From Flaveria trinervia (Eukaryota; Streptophyta; Magnoliopsida; Asterales; Asteraceae), in the NCBI GenBank assembly GCA_025506515.1, contig CM046453.1, positions 33,189,715 to 33,253,714 on the forward strand: 64,000 nt of DNA, written 5' to 3'. The translations under genes were made by a program, and so were the position numbers. Numbering within the stretch: the first letter of the stretch is position 1; every line of letters begins with the position of its first letter. The notes beneath the pieces are model-generated. The model did not search any database and had not been told where the DNA came from. It was given only the letters and a program-made list of their open reading frames with translations. Shown in pieces: positions 11,340 through 22,820 of the stretch.

Positions 11340-14300
11340 GCTTGTACTTATCCTCTTTTGTGACTCATGCATGAATCTCAAATGCAAAACAGAGTCTTAT
11401 GACATTCTGGAGCTGGAGGGCTTGTACTATATCCTGCGTATCATAGAACAGTGGCCACTTGTATAGAGTGTAAACATCATTAGCTGAGAAGTTGGAAACC
11501 ACATTGGGTCAAATACCCTAATAGTATCCATTTGGCCCTCTTTGTTTAGGACTATGACCGCTTCTCCTATCCTCCAATCGTAGTACCACCACTTAAAGTG
11601 TGGAGTGAAGTCCTATGGGATTTCCCTGAGTGGGATTCTTGACATCGTGTGCAGAGGACTCCACTTCAACACTATCTTTGGCTTTCCAGTAATGGCGTTA
11701 ACTTCAGACCTTCTTATGTATCTTGTAGGCTGTTGGGGTCTAAAGTTAACCCACCTGGTGTGGTACTCCTTCCTTAGGGCAGCCTCAAACCAGCCTGACA
11801 TCTTTCTCGGGTTAGCATACAACAACTTTAGTTTGGCGAGCTGGTTGCGCTCAAAAACTGGTAGAGTCTTTAGATCATGTGGAAATCTAAAGTACTCTAT
11901 GCCATTCTCCCTCTTAACGGCATAAACGTTAAGGTCCTCAAAATACGCCCATGCTATAATCCTGCTTGACACTTTATGATGTTTCTTGACTCTGTAGAGT
12001 TTGGTGTAGGCGTCCTGTTTAGGTGCAGCATGTTAGCCTCTAACTTCTTCAAAACAGGCAGCCTATTCAGCCTTTCGGATATCAACATCATCATTTGAGG
12101 CTTGGCCGATCCCTCTTTCTTCTCTGACTCTGCTCCATTTTGTCTAACACCTCAAATGTGTCACTAACAAGGGATTCACCCAGATTGGGGATCATATTTC
12201 CCTCATTGTCAACATACTGAGGGTAGTGCTCTACAGTGACATCTTCTATCTCTATTTCATCAACGTAGTTGAGCTCTTCGTCACTTGTCGAGTCGCATGT
12301 TGGAGCATCCTTTACAATCTCATCGGGATTTAGCTTGAAGAACTCAGCTAGTTGCTCATTTGATAGATCATGAATTATTTCCCCTTCTTCAGGGGTATAA
12401 CTCACCGACCTTCTGACGATCCCTTGCAGATCAAGAATCATAGTTAGCTGAGTCTTGATCTACTGAAGGGGAGCAACATCGAACTCATCCCTCTGATAGT
12501 TTGGATCTGTTTGATTTAAACATGTACCACATCAACCATTAGTTAATAATCAAAACAGAAATACATTAATCTTAATATAACCATTAAATACATAAGTTTA
12601 AATACATGATTCAAATACAAAAGTAATCAAATACATAGACATCTAATCATTACTTTTGTCTTGGATCACTGGTCATCACTTGGTGGAGCAGAGGATGAAG
12701 CTTGTTGGTCTTGATTCTTCTTAGACCTCCTTTCTTGACCTTGAGCAGAGGTAGATGCAGCTGCATCCCCTCCTTCTTCATCATCATCCTCATTCCTCTC
12801 ATATGTCCTCTCGTCCTCAATCCCCTCATCATCCTCAGTCTCATCATCATCATCTTCATTATCATCATCACCATCATCACCATCTCCCTCTTTAATCTTC
12901 AGAGGCTCATCTTTAGATCCCTTAAGTTTGAGCATGATGGTCTTCTTAGCATTCTCCAACTCCTAAATCTTCTTAGAAGAAGTGACTCTATGCTCTTGGA
13001 GTTGGGCGATCTCGTGGCTCTGAGCAGCCATTTGTTGGGCCTGCTCCTCGATTAGCCGAGCCTGCTCCGAGATCTGGTGTGACTGCACAGCAGTGAGATC
13101 TGCAAGCTGTCGGATCTGCACAGTCTTCTCTCATCAGCAGCTAATAGTCGCATCACCATATGTTTAGCGCTGAAAGCTGGTCCTCTATCCCAAATTGAGG
13201 TAGATGAGATCCATATATATGTGCGGGATGAGATGAGGGTCCTGCTTGGTGGCTAGTGGTGGTGGTGATGGCTGTGGTGAAGATAGGGTTGGGTATGTAA
13301 GATAGTGGAGGTGATGTAGGAGTGAAAGATATGGTGGTGGTTGGCATATGTACAGTGGTGGGAGGTGTGATAGTGGTAGTGGTAGCTGTGGTGGCTGTGG
13401 TGGTGGATGGTGTGGCTGTAGAAGTGGTAGTGGTGATGGTAGATGTAGTGGCTATGGTGGAGATGAAGGTGAGTCTTCTCCTCTTCTTCTTCTGGTCGTG
13501 GGGCTGAGCCATCCGTTTCTTCCTCGATCCAGTTGAGGTGGATGCTCCCCCTAGAACACGGCTAGCAGACTCAAGAGCATAGCTGGGATCTGCAGTCGTC
13601 TCTCCGAATCCCTGGGGCGTTCACCAACTGCCCGGAGTCCATACTCTGTGGGAACAACCTTGCTTCCCACAGTCCTCGTCAAGGGCTCCTCATCCGACTC
13701 TTCTTCCTCCTCACCAGGTATGAAGTCCTGGTGGAAACCTGCAGACTCAGCTATGTCGCTTGTTGGGGCAGATACTGGGGGTATAACATCTGAAGCTGTG
13801 CCCCTCGTTGGAACAGGCATATCATCCCCAGCATCCCCACTGTCATTATTGTCTGAATCATGCTCTGGGAGTGATAGCCTCTCATCATCTGAATCGCTAT
13901 CATCATGACGCCACTTGCATCTACCTGGCGCCACATATCTTTCATTGGCCAGATGGCCGATCAACCTCTTTACCTGGGGCTTTACCTGCTTGCCCCGATA
14001 CATTCTCATGTGACCCAAGTCGTGTCATCCATAATCTCTAGGGCAACCGCATCATGTCTCTCCTTGGAAGTAATGGCAGCTTCTTGTTGAAGATCAGCTA
14101 CAGAAATCTGGGGTACATACAAAAACCCTCCTTCCCCTTGGCCTCCAGATTCTCCACCAAATACGAGAAGATCATGCTTAAGAAGCTGAAGAGGTGGTTC
14201 AGCACCAGTGCCACATAGGCATTCTAAATCTGGTATGACAGGTCATCAAACCCACCCCTTCGAGAAGCAATACACTTCAGGATCACATGCGCCAAGTATT

Positions 14301-14663
14301 TATACTGGGGACATAGGTTGCTCTTGTTGAGCACACCTGAGTTGATGTCCCCAGCGTACTTAATCCTGAGGAAGCAACCTCTTACTGTAAATCAAGTACT
14401 ATGTCAGCTGCTGTAATCTCAATATCATGACCATGAATGGAGCTCCGTATGCTGTAAGGCTCACGTGAACGATCTACGGAGGCATTCTCCCAGAAAGCCT
14501 GATGTAATGACCTGTAGGGAGTACACGGTGTGGATATGTCTTTATGTATCCGAGAGCGTCGAACGAACGCAATAATCTCTGTAAACTCGGCCCCATTCCA
14601 AGTCATATGGTCCAAATGAGCACATATATTGTGCTTTGGATTGATGGACCATCTATCAGCCAT
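11340..14663 (-). pseudogene. Element D: aORF (extra 3' ORF), interrupted
   Basis: Start chosen at ATG 14663 (MADRWSINPKHN). The N-terminal domain (14663 to about 14110) has HNICAHL, LHQAFWENA, IEITAADIVL, then GGFDDLSYQI. It aligns with the aORFs of C and B. Next come an acidic Ser/Asp linker (13551-14018), a Thr/Pro-rich low-complexity segment (13153-13512), a coiled-coil stretch with Gln/Ala heptads (about 12960-13140) and a second acidic block (12666-12959). A GT-AG intron lies at 12507-12653. The C-terminal domain (12506 to about 11340) includes FRFPHDL and KIVLKWSP. I see no membrane helix or catalytic motif. Function is unknown; SIRE literature often calls this position env-like, which the sequence does not support. 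Several in-frame stops break it. Confidence 0.65.
12507..12653 (-). other. Candidate spliceosomal intron in D aORF (147 bp)
   Basis: On the minus strand the segment starts AAAA|GTAATG and ends AAATCAAACAG|ATCC. It is AT-rich and full of stops. Removing it joins the upstream ...QDK frame to NPNYQRDEFDVAPLQ in phase 1, as at the equivalent place in element E (56095-56228). Length and interior sequence differ between the copies, but both boundaries are conserved. In D a TGA also lies just upstream, an independent lesion. Confidence 0.65.
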
Positions 14664-14739
14664 TTATCTGAAACACAAGACACAGAACCATTAGTAAGTC
14701 ATACATCAAACTTCAGTTCAAAGTATATAGTTTAAATTC

Positions 14740-15690
14740 AATCTGATTCATTCGTATGAATGAATCATGCGACTGAAGTCAATCGGTTCTCCTTTCATGC
14801 GACTAAGCTCATTCGGATGAATGAGACATGCGACTTAGTTCAATCTGTTGGCTGAGTCTGCGATTGGTTCAGTCGGCCGATTGAGTTCATTCGCATGATA
14901 CATTCAGCCGATTGACCTATTCGGCAGCCTCAATCGTGCGATTGAAGTTTACCCAGACGACCAATCGCATGACCCACTGTTCAATCGACTGAGGGTTGAG
15001 TCTTGATCAATTCATGAAATTAAACATGGTTTAATGGCTCTTTAGACTCGGAATCTCTTAACTACTGACCTATTAGACTTAGTTTTAACATGTTGCTTAG
15101 TTTCAGTTGGTTATTAGGTCATTTACGGTCTGATTCTTGTGACAGTCAAACATCACACAATTAGGGCTTTCTTTCTTCTGATTCCGGTGTGATTTCACTG
15201 TTATATACCTGTATAAATGTCAACGCAAGTCAGAATATCAATAAATATGTGGAAACAAGGTCTAAAGCAATTTCGGAGAGTAACGGTACAATGTGCGATT
15301 TAGGAACGATTGAGGGTGATGAGTGGAATGCGATCGACTTTGGCCATTTAAATACTGAAGCTGAGTTCAATCGGCCGACTGGCCTCATTCGCTCAATTCA
15401 TTCGGGCGACTGAGGCTCAGTCCTGCGATTGGCCCAGTCAGTCGCATTCAGCTGTCCGACTGAGTCTCAGTCGGTCGAGTGACTCATTCGTGCCCTTTCA
15501 TTCACACCTTCAGTTAACCGACTGAGTCTCAGTCGGTCAACTGACTCATTGTCACCCTTTCATTCGGTCAAATGGATCATTCTGATAAGCCATTCGAGTG
15601 AATGGCTCAATCACATGTCCAGTCGTGCGAATGGGATCCATTCGCATGGTTGGTCCATACTTATGATCCAGTCGTGCGAATGGGTTACAC
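14740..15690. repeat. D/E-family motif clusters in spacer
   Basis: Dozens of degenerate units built from attcgtgcgactga and its reverse complement, such as cagtcggtcgagtgac and cattcgtgc. They occur in both orientations. The complete unit is nearly self-complementary. The region between about 15000 and 15350 is poor in units. Confidence 0.75.
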
Positions 15691-15750
15691 TTATGAACAT
15701 TTAGCACTTAAACCCTTTTTACCTATTGAAATTTAACATTATGAGCATTT

Positions 15751-15885
15751 GATCATCTCAGACATGATCCTTTTAACTTGAAAACCTTTTGATCACCTCA
15801 GACGTGATCCTTTTAAACAATTTAGTCACCTCAGACGTGACACTGTTAAACTTTGAAAACACATGTGGCCATCTCAGACATGACC
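15751..15885 (-). repeat. Four hairpins with invariant loop
   Basis: Four inverted repeats share the 7-nt centre CTCAGAC (plus strand). Arms are GATCAT/ATGATC (15751-15769), GATCAC/GTGATC (15791-15809), GTCAC/GTGAC (15825-15841) and GGCCAT/ATGACC with one mismatch (15867-15885). The first two differ by a compensating T-A to C-G swap. In D's sense RNA the loop reads GUCUGAG. Confidence 0.75.
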
Positions 15886-17276
15886 CTTTTAGGTGAGTTA
15901 ATCCCATACTGATTTTCATGATATAGTCCGACGAACAAACAAACTAAAATGACTAACTAACTAGAACCTTAAACTAAATACAAAAATAGAACTTGTTTTT
16001 GACTTTTTGTGAGAGATAATCCTAAGATAGACATCTCCTGGATTTGGTTCCAGAATAGGCAGTTTCAATTTAGTTTGACCACACCTGGAACAATTCAACT
16101 TTGGAATCATACAGGCAAGTCAAATCATTTAGGACTTGTTATCAAAACCTTTAGATGCTTAATTCTTGGTTTTCATCCAGAGTCGTTAGCAAATTTAGGA
16201 AATCACACTGGTACTATTAGATTCTCAAATTGATTTGAACTTTCAAGAATTGCAGCCACAATGATTGTCAATATATTTGTCCTCTTAAATCCATACACAG
16301 ACTTTAGACACGATTGGTGATAGTTTTAGGTTTAATTATTTCAACTAACATTTTGGATCCCAAACTTATATGGTAATCAACATTCCTCAGGAGCTTTTGA
16401 TCGGTCTACAGGTATTATTACAAGAAGAAACTATTCTTAGAGCTTTCAAAGAGAAGCCAATCCTCAGATCAGTGCCATCGCATAGCAGAGAGGCGGCAAA
16501 CAACAATGAATTCTAGAATATCTAGGCTATGCCTATCCTCAGGTCAGTGCCATCGCACAGCAGAGAGGCACACAACCTATCTTCTTGTTAGAGCAGTTAA
16601 TTTTCTTTTGCACAGAATGCACCCACAACATATGTCATTAGCTTGATAGCATTTGTCTTTCATTTTTTCTCGTGCTTTGCTCTATTTATGGACATCCGCA
16701 CACATTTGTGGCGTTTACATGCTCATTACCCCTTATTGGAATATTGTTGATTGTGTTAACCAGTGATAAGATGGCAGTCCACAGTCAGTTGAACAACTTA
16801 GTTTGATATTAAGATCACCAGTCAGGTCTAATCATCTATTGTGTTGAATCTACCGACACATCATTTGTGGTCTAGCAACCTCTAGGTCTACTTTCTTTGA
16901 GTTACCTTAGTAGTTACCAGTTTTTCTATCATCTTTTCCTTTTATATTGCTTACACTACATAGACTTATACTTTGAATTTTGCATCTTTTCTAAATTAAT
17001 TTTTTAAAGTCCCTTTTGATTTGTTCTTGTGTACTATCATTTTCTAAAAGGTTTGAATTGGTATCACAGATACGATCTACCTTATATCAGCTATCCACTC
17101 CTTCTCCCTCATTTTTTTTATAATATTACTAGCTGACCTACCCCCCCCCCTAAAATTCTAAAATCATACTGGATTTAATTATTTTAGGATTTTAACAGAC
17201 AGCTAAATAACATGAATTTAATTTAAACAGAATAAATAAATAAGGAAACTAAAAAATATAACTACAATGCATCAGA

Positions 17277-18193
17277 CTACACATGATCATCATCAGGAAT
17301 AACATCACTTTTCTTTTTAACGCCGTTGACCTCTAACAGATATAGAAAACGTGGTTTATAAAAGGCTTTTGTATAGAGATCAGCACGTTGAAAGTCAGTA
17401 TTAATTTTTACCACATCGATTAAGTTCATTTCAAAACAGTCTCTTATGAAATGGTATTTAATACCAATGTGTTTGGTCTTTGGATGTTGTACCGGATTTT
17501 TAGTTACTGCAATCACAGCAGAGTTATCAACAAAGATAGGAGTAAAAGAAAACTTTAAACTGTAATCCCGCATTTGCTGTTGAATCCAGATGATTTGTAA
17601 ACAGCAACTTGCAGCAGCAACATATTCGGCTTCACAGGTTGACAATGCAACCGAGGTCTGCTTCTTACACTGCCAAGTAACTAATCTCCTCCCAAAGAAT
17701 TGACACCCTGCTGATATAGACTTGTAGTTCATCTTGCAGCCCCCGTAATCCGAGTCACTATACGCAGTGAGCTCAAAGTCATCATCATCAGGATACCACA
17801 ACCCAAGTGTGGGTGTACCCTTCAAATAACGAAATATCCTTTTGACCCCGATCAGATGGTTAACCTTAGGCTTAGCCTGATATCTAGAACATAAACATGT
17901 AGCATACATGATATCAGGTCTTGAGGTAGTGAGATACATGAGGGATCCAATCATTCCTCGATACACTGTGGCATCTAGCAGATCTCCATTTTCGTCAGGT
18001 GCTATATCATGATTTGTAGCAAGTGGAGTCCCAGCAGCAGAGGCATTCTCCATGTCAAACCGACTGAGAATGTCTCCCACATACTTGGTCTGATGTAGAA
18101 AGATCCCATTTGGTGTCTGATCCACCTGTAACCCGAGAAAGAATTTCATCTCGCCCATAGCACTCATCTCAAACTCTTTCTTCATAACTGCTT
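17277..18193 (-). pseudogene. Element D: RT C-terminus and RNase H
   Basis: An open stretch of about 302 codons from 18185. It begins with MKKEFEMSAMGEMKFFLG (RT connection), passes GSLMYLTTSRPDIMYAT, and contains RNase H sites AYSDSDYGGC and STCEAEYVAA plus KYHFIRD. It is the continuation of the RT fragment at 31215-31600, from which C separates it at the tgctt target site (18189-18193). RNase H itself looks intact, but the RT active site upstream is mutated. Confidence 0.9.
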
Positions 18194-18279
18194 TGTTGGA
18201 CCAAAAGAACCAATGAGCTAGATCAGAAAACCTCTAAGTCCACACAAACATCACAACAACTGCTGAAGACTTGATCAGC

Positions 18280-18760
18280 TGTTTCATAAAGTCTGAAGAG
18301 CAACAGCTGAAGAACTAAAGTACTGAAGATCAATAGGTAAAGATCAAAGTCTGAAGATCAACAGCTGAAGATCTAAAGTACCAAAGACAACAGCTGAAGA
18401 TCAAAGTCTAAAGATCAACAGCTTAAGAACTAAAGTACTCAAGATCAACAGCTGAAGATCAAAGTCTAAAGATCAACTGCTGAAGATCTAAAGTACTGAA
18501 GAACAACAGCTGAAGATCAAAGTCTGAAGATCAACAGCTGAAGATCTAAAGTACTGAAGAACAACAGCTGAAGATCAAAGTCTGAAGATCAACAGCTGAA
18601 GATCAAAGTCTGAAGATCAACAGCTGAAGATCAAAGTCTGAAGATCACAGCTGAAGATCTAAAGTACTGAAGAACAACAGCTGAAGACATCAGCTGAAGA
18701 CAACAGCTGAAGACATCAGCTGAAGACAACAGCTGAAGACATCAGCTGATGACAGTAGCT
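18280..18760. repeat. Tandem array in C 5' LTR
   Basis: Repeated units of about 50-60 bp built from aacagctgaagatc, aaagtctgaagatc and aaagtactgaagaac. They switch near 18670 to a shorter unit of about 25 bp (gaagacaacagctgaagaca). The 3' LTR array (30190-30690) has a different number and order of units. Confidence 0.88.
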
Positions 18761-19059
18761 AAAGTTCAAGTACAAGTACTGAAGCCTTCAGAGTTTGTTA
18801 CAACAGCTGAAGAAGCATTCTTCAGTTGTTATGATGGTTTGCTTTCTGTAGTTTTCTTTTTGTTTTAGTATTTGTAAAACGACTGGAGAGCATGTTCTTC
18901 AGTCGTTGTAGTTTCAGTAGTTTCTTTTCAGTAGTTGTAGTAATAGTTAACACTTAGCATTTTTGTAAGAAGATGTCAGCTGTTTGACATCTTCAGTAGT
19001 TGTGTTAACTATCAGTAGTTTGAATAAATTCTGTTAGATGTCACTATCAAGTGACATCA

Positions 19060-19084
19060 GCAGACGTCACATCTCCTATATAAG
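19060..19084 (+). promoter_or_regulatory. C 5' LTR core promoter: ACGT element and TATA box
   Basis: TATATAAG at 19077-19084 is preceded by cagacgtcacatc, which includes the palindrome GACGTC, an ACGT core of the type bound by plant bZIP factors. The same pair is conserved in the 3' LTR at about 30982-31005. Transcription would start about 25-35 bp downstream. Confidence 0.65.
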
Positions 19085-19290
19085 AGATGTTGACCTAATT
19101 GTATGTGTGACATTCTATTACCACGAAAGCGAATATTGAATGAAATATATTTTGCAAAATTCTCTTTGTCTATAACCGTTTGCTTTTATTATGAATATCA
19201 TTTGTGTTCTTGTGAGTTTGCTAATTCAGTGTTTGATTTCCACTGCTATACTCTCCAATCAATCAAACGAAGATCGCTGATCCTAACAAA

Positions 19291-19302
19291 TGGTATTAGA
19301 GC
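19291..19302 (+). other. Element C primer binding site
   Basis: TGGTATTAGAGC, one change from the initiator tRNA-Met complement seen in E and G, located 2 bases after the LTR. Confidence 0.88.
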
Positions 19303-19513
19303 AGGTTAATCATTGATCGATCTAACAGTTGATCATTGAAACTGCTATTGGATATCTATGTTTGATTGAATTAGCTTATTTGCAAGAACTGGTTATAGAT
19401 TATTGAATTTCTGCCGCTTTCGCTTATTCATCTTGATCTCTCTTGGTTCAATTTGGTTCGTTGTGTTTTGTTCTAAATCTGTTATAGCTTAATTGAAATT
19501 GGTTGAATTTTAG

Positions 19514-22385
19514 ATGACTACTCCTTCTAATGACCCTCACAATACTGGTTCCTCAACCAAGCCTCCGATGCTGGTTAGGACTGAGTATAACATATGGCAA
19601 CGAAGGATGCTTGATCACCTGTCTATTAACAGTTCAGGTTGTTGGACATCTGTGGTACATGGACCACATAAGCCTGTGGTGAACAATCTGGAAACCAATC
19701 AAATGGTTCCGAAGAACAAGGAACAATACTCAGATGAAGATCGGAAACTGTTTGAGATTGATGCTAAAGCCCATGGAATTCTGGCCATGGCACTGCCTAA
19801 TGAAATCTATTCAGGGCTTATGCATCATGAAACTGCTCATGACCTCTAGAATGCACTGAAGGAACAATTTGGTGGAACTGATGAGGTCTTAGCAAACAAC
19901 AGAGAAATTCTCGCCCAACAATATGAGACATTTTCTCATAGAAAGGGTGAGACACTGACTCAACAGTTTGAGCATTTTTCCGGTCTGATCTCTGAGCTGA
20001 AAATGGTGAAACAGGAATACACCAACAGCCAGATGAATAACAAATTCCTCAGATCACTGCCTGAGAGGGGACATATACACTATTGTCCTACGCTCTAGTG
20101 CAAATCTGGATAGCCTATCTCTCACCCAACTTCATGGAAACTGCTTACATTCGAAAGAGAGATAGAGCAGAAAAGGAAACTGTCATCATCAGGAAAGCTC
20201 ACTGATGACTTTGTACCAGGGAACACTGCCTTTGTTGGTGATGAGTCAGAATATGCTGCATCTGAAAGCAATTATGAAGAGCATATTGATTTCTCTTCAA
20301 ACAGTTCTGATCATGCATTTGTTGGTATTGATAGTCATTCTGGCAGTAATAATGACAATCTGTGCTTCATCATGGATGATCTGAAGGGAATTGCTGATGA
20401 TGATTTAGAAGAGATGGATATTCTAAGCCAAATGGCGTTAGTTAATATCAGATCTCAGAAGTTCTACAAGAGAACTGGCAGGAAATTTCCTGGACTCTCT
20501 GGCAAAACCAAAGTTGGTTTTGCCAAGAGTAAGTTGAGGTGTCACAAATGCCAAAGGCTTGGACACTTTGCAAGAGAATGTAGATCAACTGGATCTAACT
20601 CTTCTGCACCCTTTGTGACTTTTCCCAGCACTAGTCTACAAAACAGAGGGCAACATCCTGCTGGTTCTGGTCATCAATCACACCCTGTATCTCCAGCATA
20701 CTTTGTCCCCCAAGGTCCAATGTCATATCCTTTTCCCTGTTATTACTTGCCTCAGCCAAATCCGGTTCAAGCTCCATTGCACAACAACCAAATGCATTAC
20801 CTGAACCTCAACCTTCCCAATCTCATCAACAAACTCAACCTCAACAACACAGCTTTTCACCCCAGGAGTTGTTGACTGGAGCAGTTTACCAGATGATTTG
20901 TCTGGTCATGAACAACTGTTCTCTGGTGCTGGTCAACATGGTGGTGACAGTCCTTTTGAAATCTAGCTCTTATGGCTTTGGATTCTGCTGATACTTCATC
21001 CTCTAATGCATCTACACCACAGGTATCACAGGTATCCTCTGAGGCAAAAGCCAAGTTATGTTCTGAAACATGCATAGCCCATTTGCATCTATTAGAGAAG
21101 CAAATGTAGCTTTAATAACAAGAACATTGAGCTAGAACAAACAATTTCCAAAAGAAAAGCTGAATTTGAGTCTATGCTTAATGATAAGAATGATGAGATT
21201 TACAAACTTAAATGCCAAATCACAAATGATAAGGCTAGGGAAGAGGTACTTCTAGAGAAGTACACAGACCTCAAGGAAACACTTGCAACTACCCAGGTAG
21301 AGTGTGATCGATGGGTAAATTCTTGCAAGGGTTTTGAAATGCTTCTTAGTAAGCGATCTGCTTCCAATGTGAAGTTTGGCATTGGTTATAATCACACTGC
21401 TCCTCCTATAGATTTTACTCCCAGAGCAGAGGTAGAATCTGATGGAGAAAGCAATAACCAATCCTTTTCATCATGTGATCTACTATCTGATACAGCACCA
21501 TCAGAGGTTGAAGTCAGCATTAAGTCCTCTCAGAACCTATCAGCTAATGTTGATGGTTCAAATGCTGACACTCACATGATCAAAAAGTTGATCACTCCAG
21601 GTGGTATTTCACAAAGTACTGAAAGTACTAAAGTGAATGTCATAACACCTGGAGACAAACCCAAACTATTGCATGTACTAAAGGGAAGAAAACTGCAAGT
21701 AGTAAGGGTGGGAAAACTACTGAAGAAGATATCAAGAAAGCGGGCACTAAGGGAAGAAGAAAACTGCTAGTACTGATAGCAAACTGTTGAAGAGCAAGTC
21801 TTCAGTAGTTTCATCTTCTTCAGCAGATGATCAACTTAAGATGAAGAAAAAGCCATGTGAAATATGTGGCTTATTCAATCATCTTACTGATGATTGCTGG
21901 TATATAAAAGGGCTCCAAACTCAAACATAATGAAAACATTAAAGAGAAAATGGATAAATAAAATGAAAAATGAGTTTGAAATCAAATTTGTACCAGCAAC
22001 ATCAAAACCTGTAACCCCAAAATCCAAAAGAAATTCACAAAGAAAGGGGTTAAACAGGCTACAGCTGAGGTTGCTCAAAGAGAGATGGTACAACACAGGA
22101 ACCCATCTAACTCAAGCGCTAATGTGTCTGATGAGCTGAAGCTTTATCACAAAATCAGACACAACTTGTTATGATGGTTCAACATCTATTGGGGAGAGTC
22201 AACCAATTAGATGCTCCTGTGTTGAAACCACAGAGAAGAAATCCATGCCAAAGGAATCTTCTTCTTCACCATCTCCATCCCCTCAGGCTGTTATTCATAG
22301 CAAGTCTGTTAGTTTACCATCTGTGATGTGAATAGACCCAAAACCAAAAAGGTTTGGGTCTCAAAAACTAACTAATTGTTTATGA
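19514..22385 (+). pseudogene. Element C: gag
   Basis: Start ATG 19514 (MTTPSNDPHNTGSS) follows the leader. The capsid-like domain includes YNIWQRRMLDHL and AHGILAMALPNEIY. A TAG at 19847-19849 replaces an expected Trp in a DLWNALK-type motif. Knuckle 1 is CHKCQRLGHFAREC (20540-20581). A predicted coiled coil lies in 21174-21370 (KCQITNDKAREEVLLEKY). Knuckle 2 is CEICGLFNHLTDDC (21856-21897). Both knuckles keep all ligands. The tail (21600-21830) contains cagtagtt/cagctg-type family motifs inside coding sequence. Several frame changes prevent full-length translation. Confidence 0.82.
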
Positions 22386-22820
22386 TTGCAGGGTTCTTCA
22401 ACATGCCAAAGTAGCATCTGGTATGTTGTAAACAGTGGGGGATCTATGCATATGACAGGGAACAGCTCTCTTCTTCATGACTACTCTCAAGGAAAGAAGG
22501 GGTTTGTTTCTTTTGGCAATGATGCTAAGGGTTACATCATTGGAAAAGGCTTTGTCTCCAATGGAGAAATAAAGTTTGATAATGTTAATCATGTGGAAAA
22601 TCTCAAGTACAATCTCTTGAGTGTCAGTCAAATGTGTGATAAAGGCCATGTTGCTCTTTTCACCGGTCACAACTGCAGGATTCTGTCATCCAAAGCTGTG
22701 AATTTGATTGATAAGGTGTTGGATGATCACACTCTCCTGAGGGCCAACAGGACAGGAAGAGTGTATGCCTTAGATCTTTCCAAGAAAATAGATCTCAGAG
22801 GCTATCCTTGCCTATTTTCC
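22386..22820 (+). pseudogene. Element C: protease
   Basis: IWYVVNSGGSMHMTGNSSLL sits where DSGASRHMTG is expected. The catalytic Asp is Asn (GAC to AAC), so the aspartic protease should be inactive. The frame is open from 22386 to 23099 and runs on into the integrase zinc-binding region. LLSVSQMCDKGHVALF is the usual downstream segment. Confidence 0.85.

Larger units (their letters stand above)
14664..17276 (-). other. Element D spacer between RNase H and aORF
   Basis: About 2.6 kb without a credible ORF. From left to right it holds D/E motif clusters at about 14740-14990 and 15360-15690, four hairpins at 15751-15885, and a degenerate duplication near 16450-16580 (cagtgccatcgca followed by agcagagagg, twice). 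A C10 run lies near 17142. Its position corresponds to a leader for a separate aORF message, if one is made. Confidence 0.6.
18194..19288 (+). repeat. Element C 5' LTR (1095 bp)
   Basis: Edges TGTTGGACC...CCTAACA. It matches 30127-31209 (1083 bp). The proximal half is a tandem array (18280-18760). The distal half has U3 core sequence with TATATAAG and an ACGT element, then R-U5, with dense cagtagtt/cagttgtt units. Confidence 0.94.

Noticed and set aside
13322..13536. Plus-strand Val/Gly-rich ORFs opposite the D aORF
   Set aside because: They are antisense readings of the Thr/Pro-rich aORF linker; the minus frame is shared with E.
18280..18760. CRISPR array or satellite DNA
   Set aside because: Units are adjacent, degenerate and without unique spacers, and the array sits inside a defined LTR that occurs twice.
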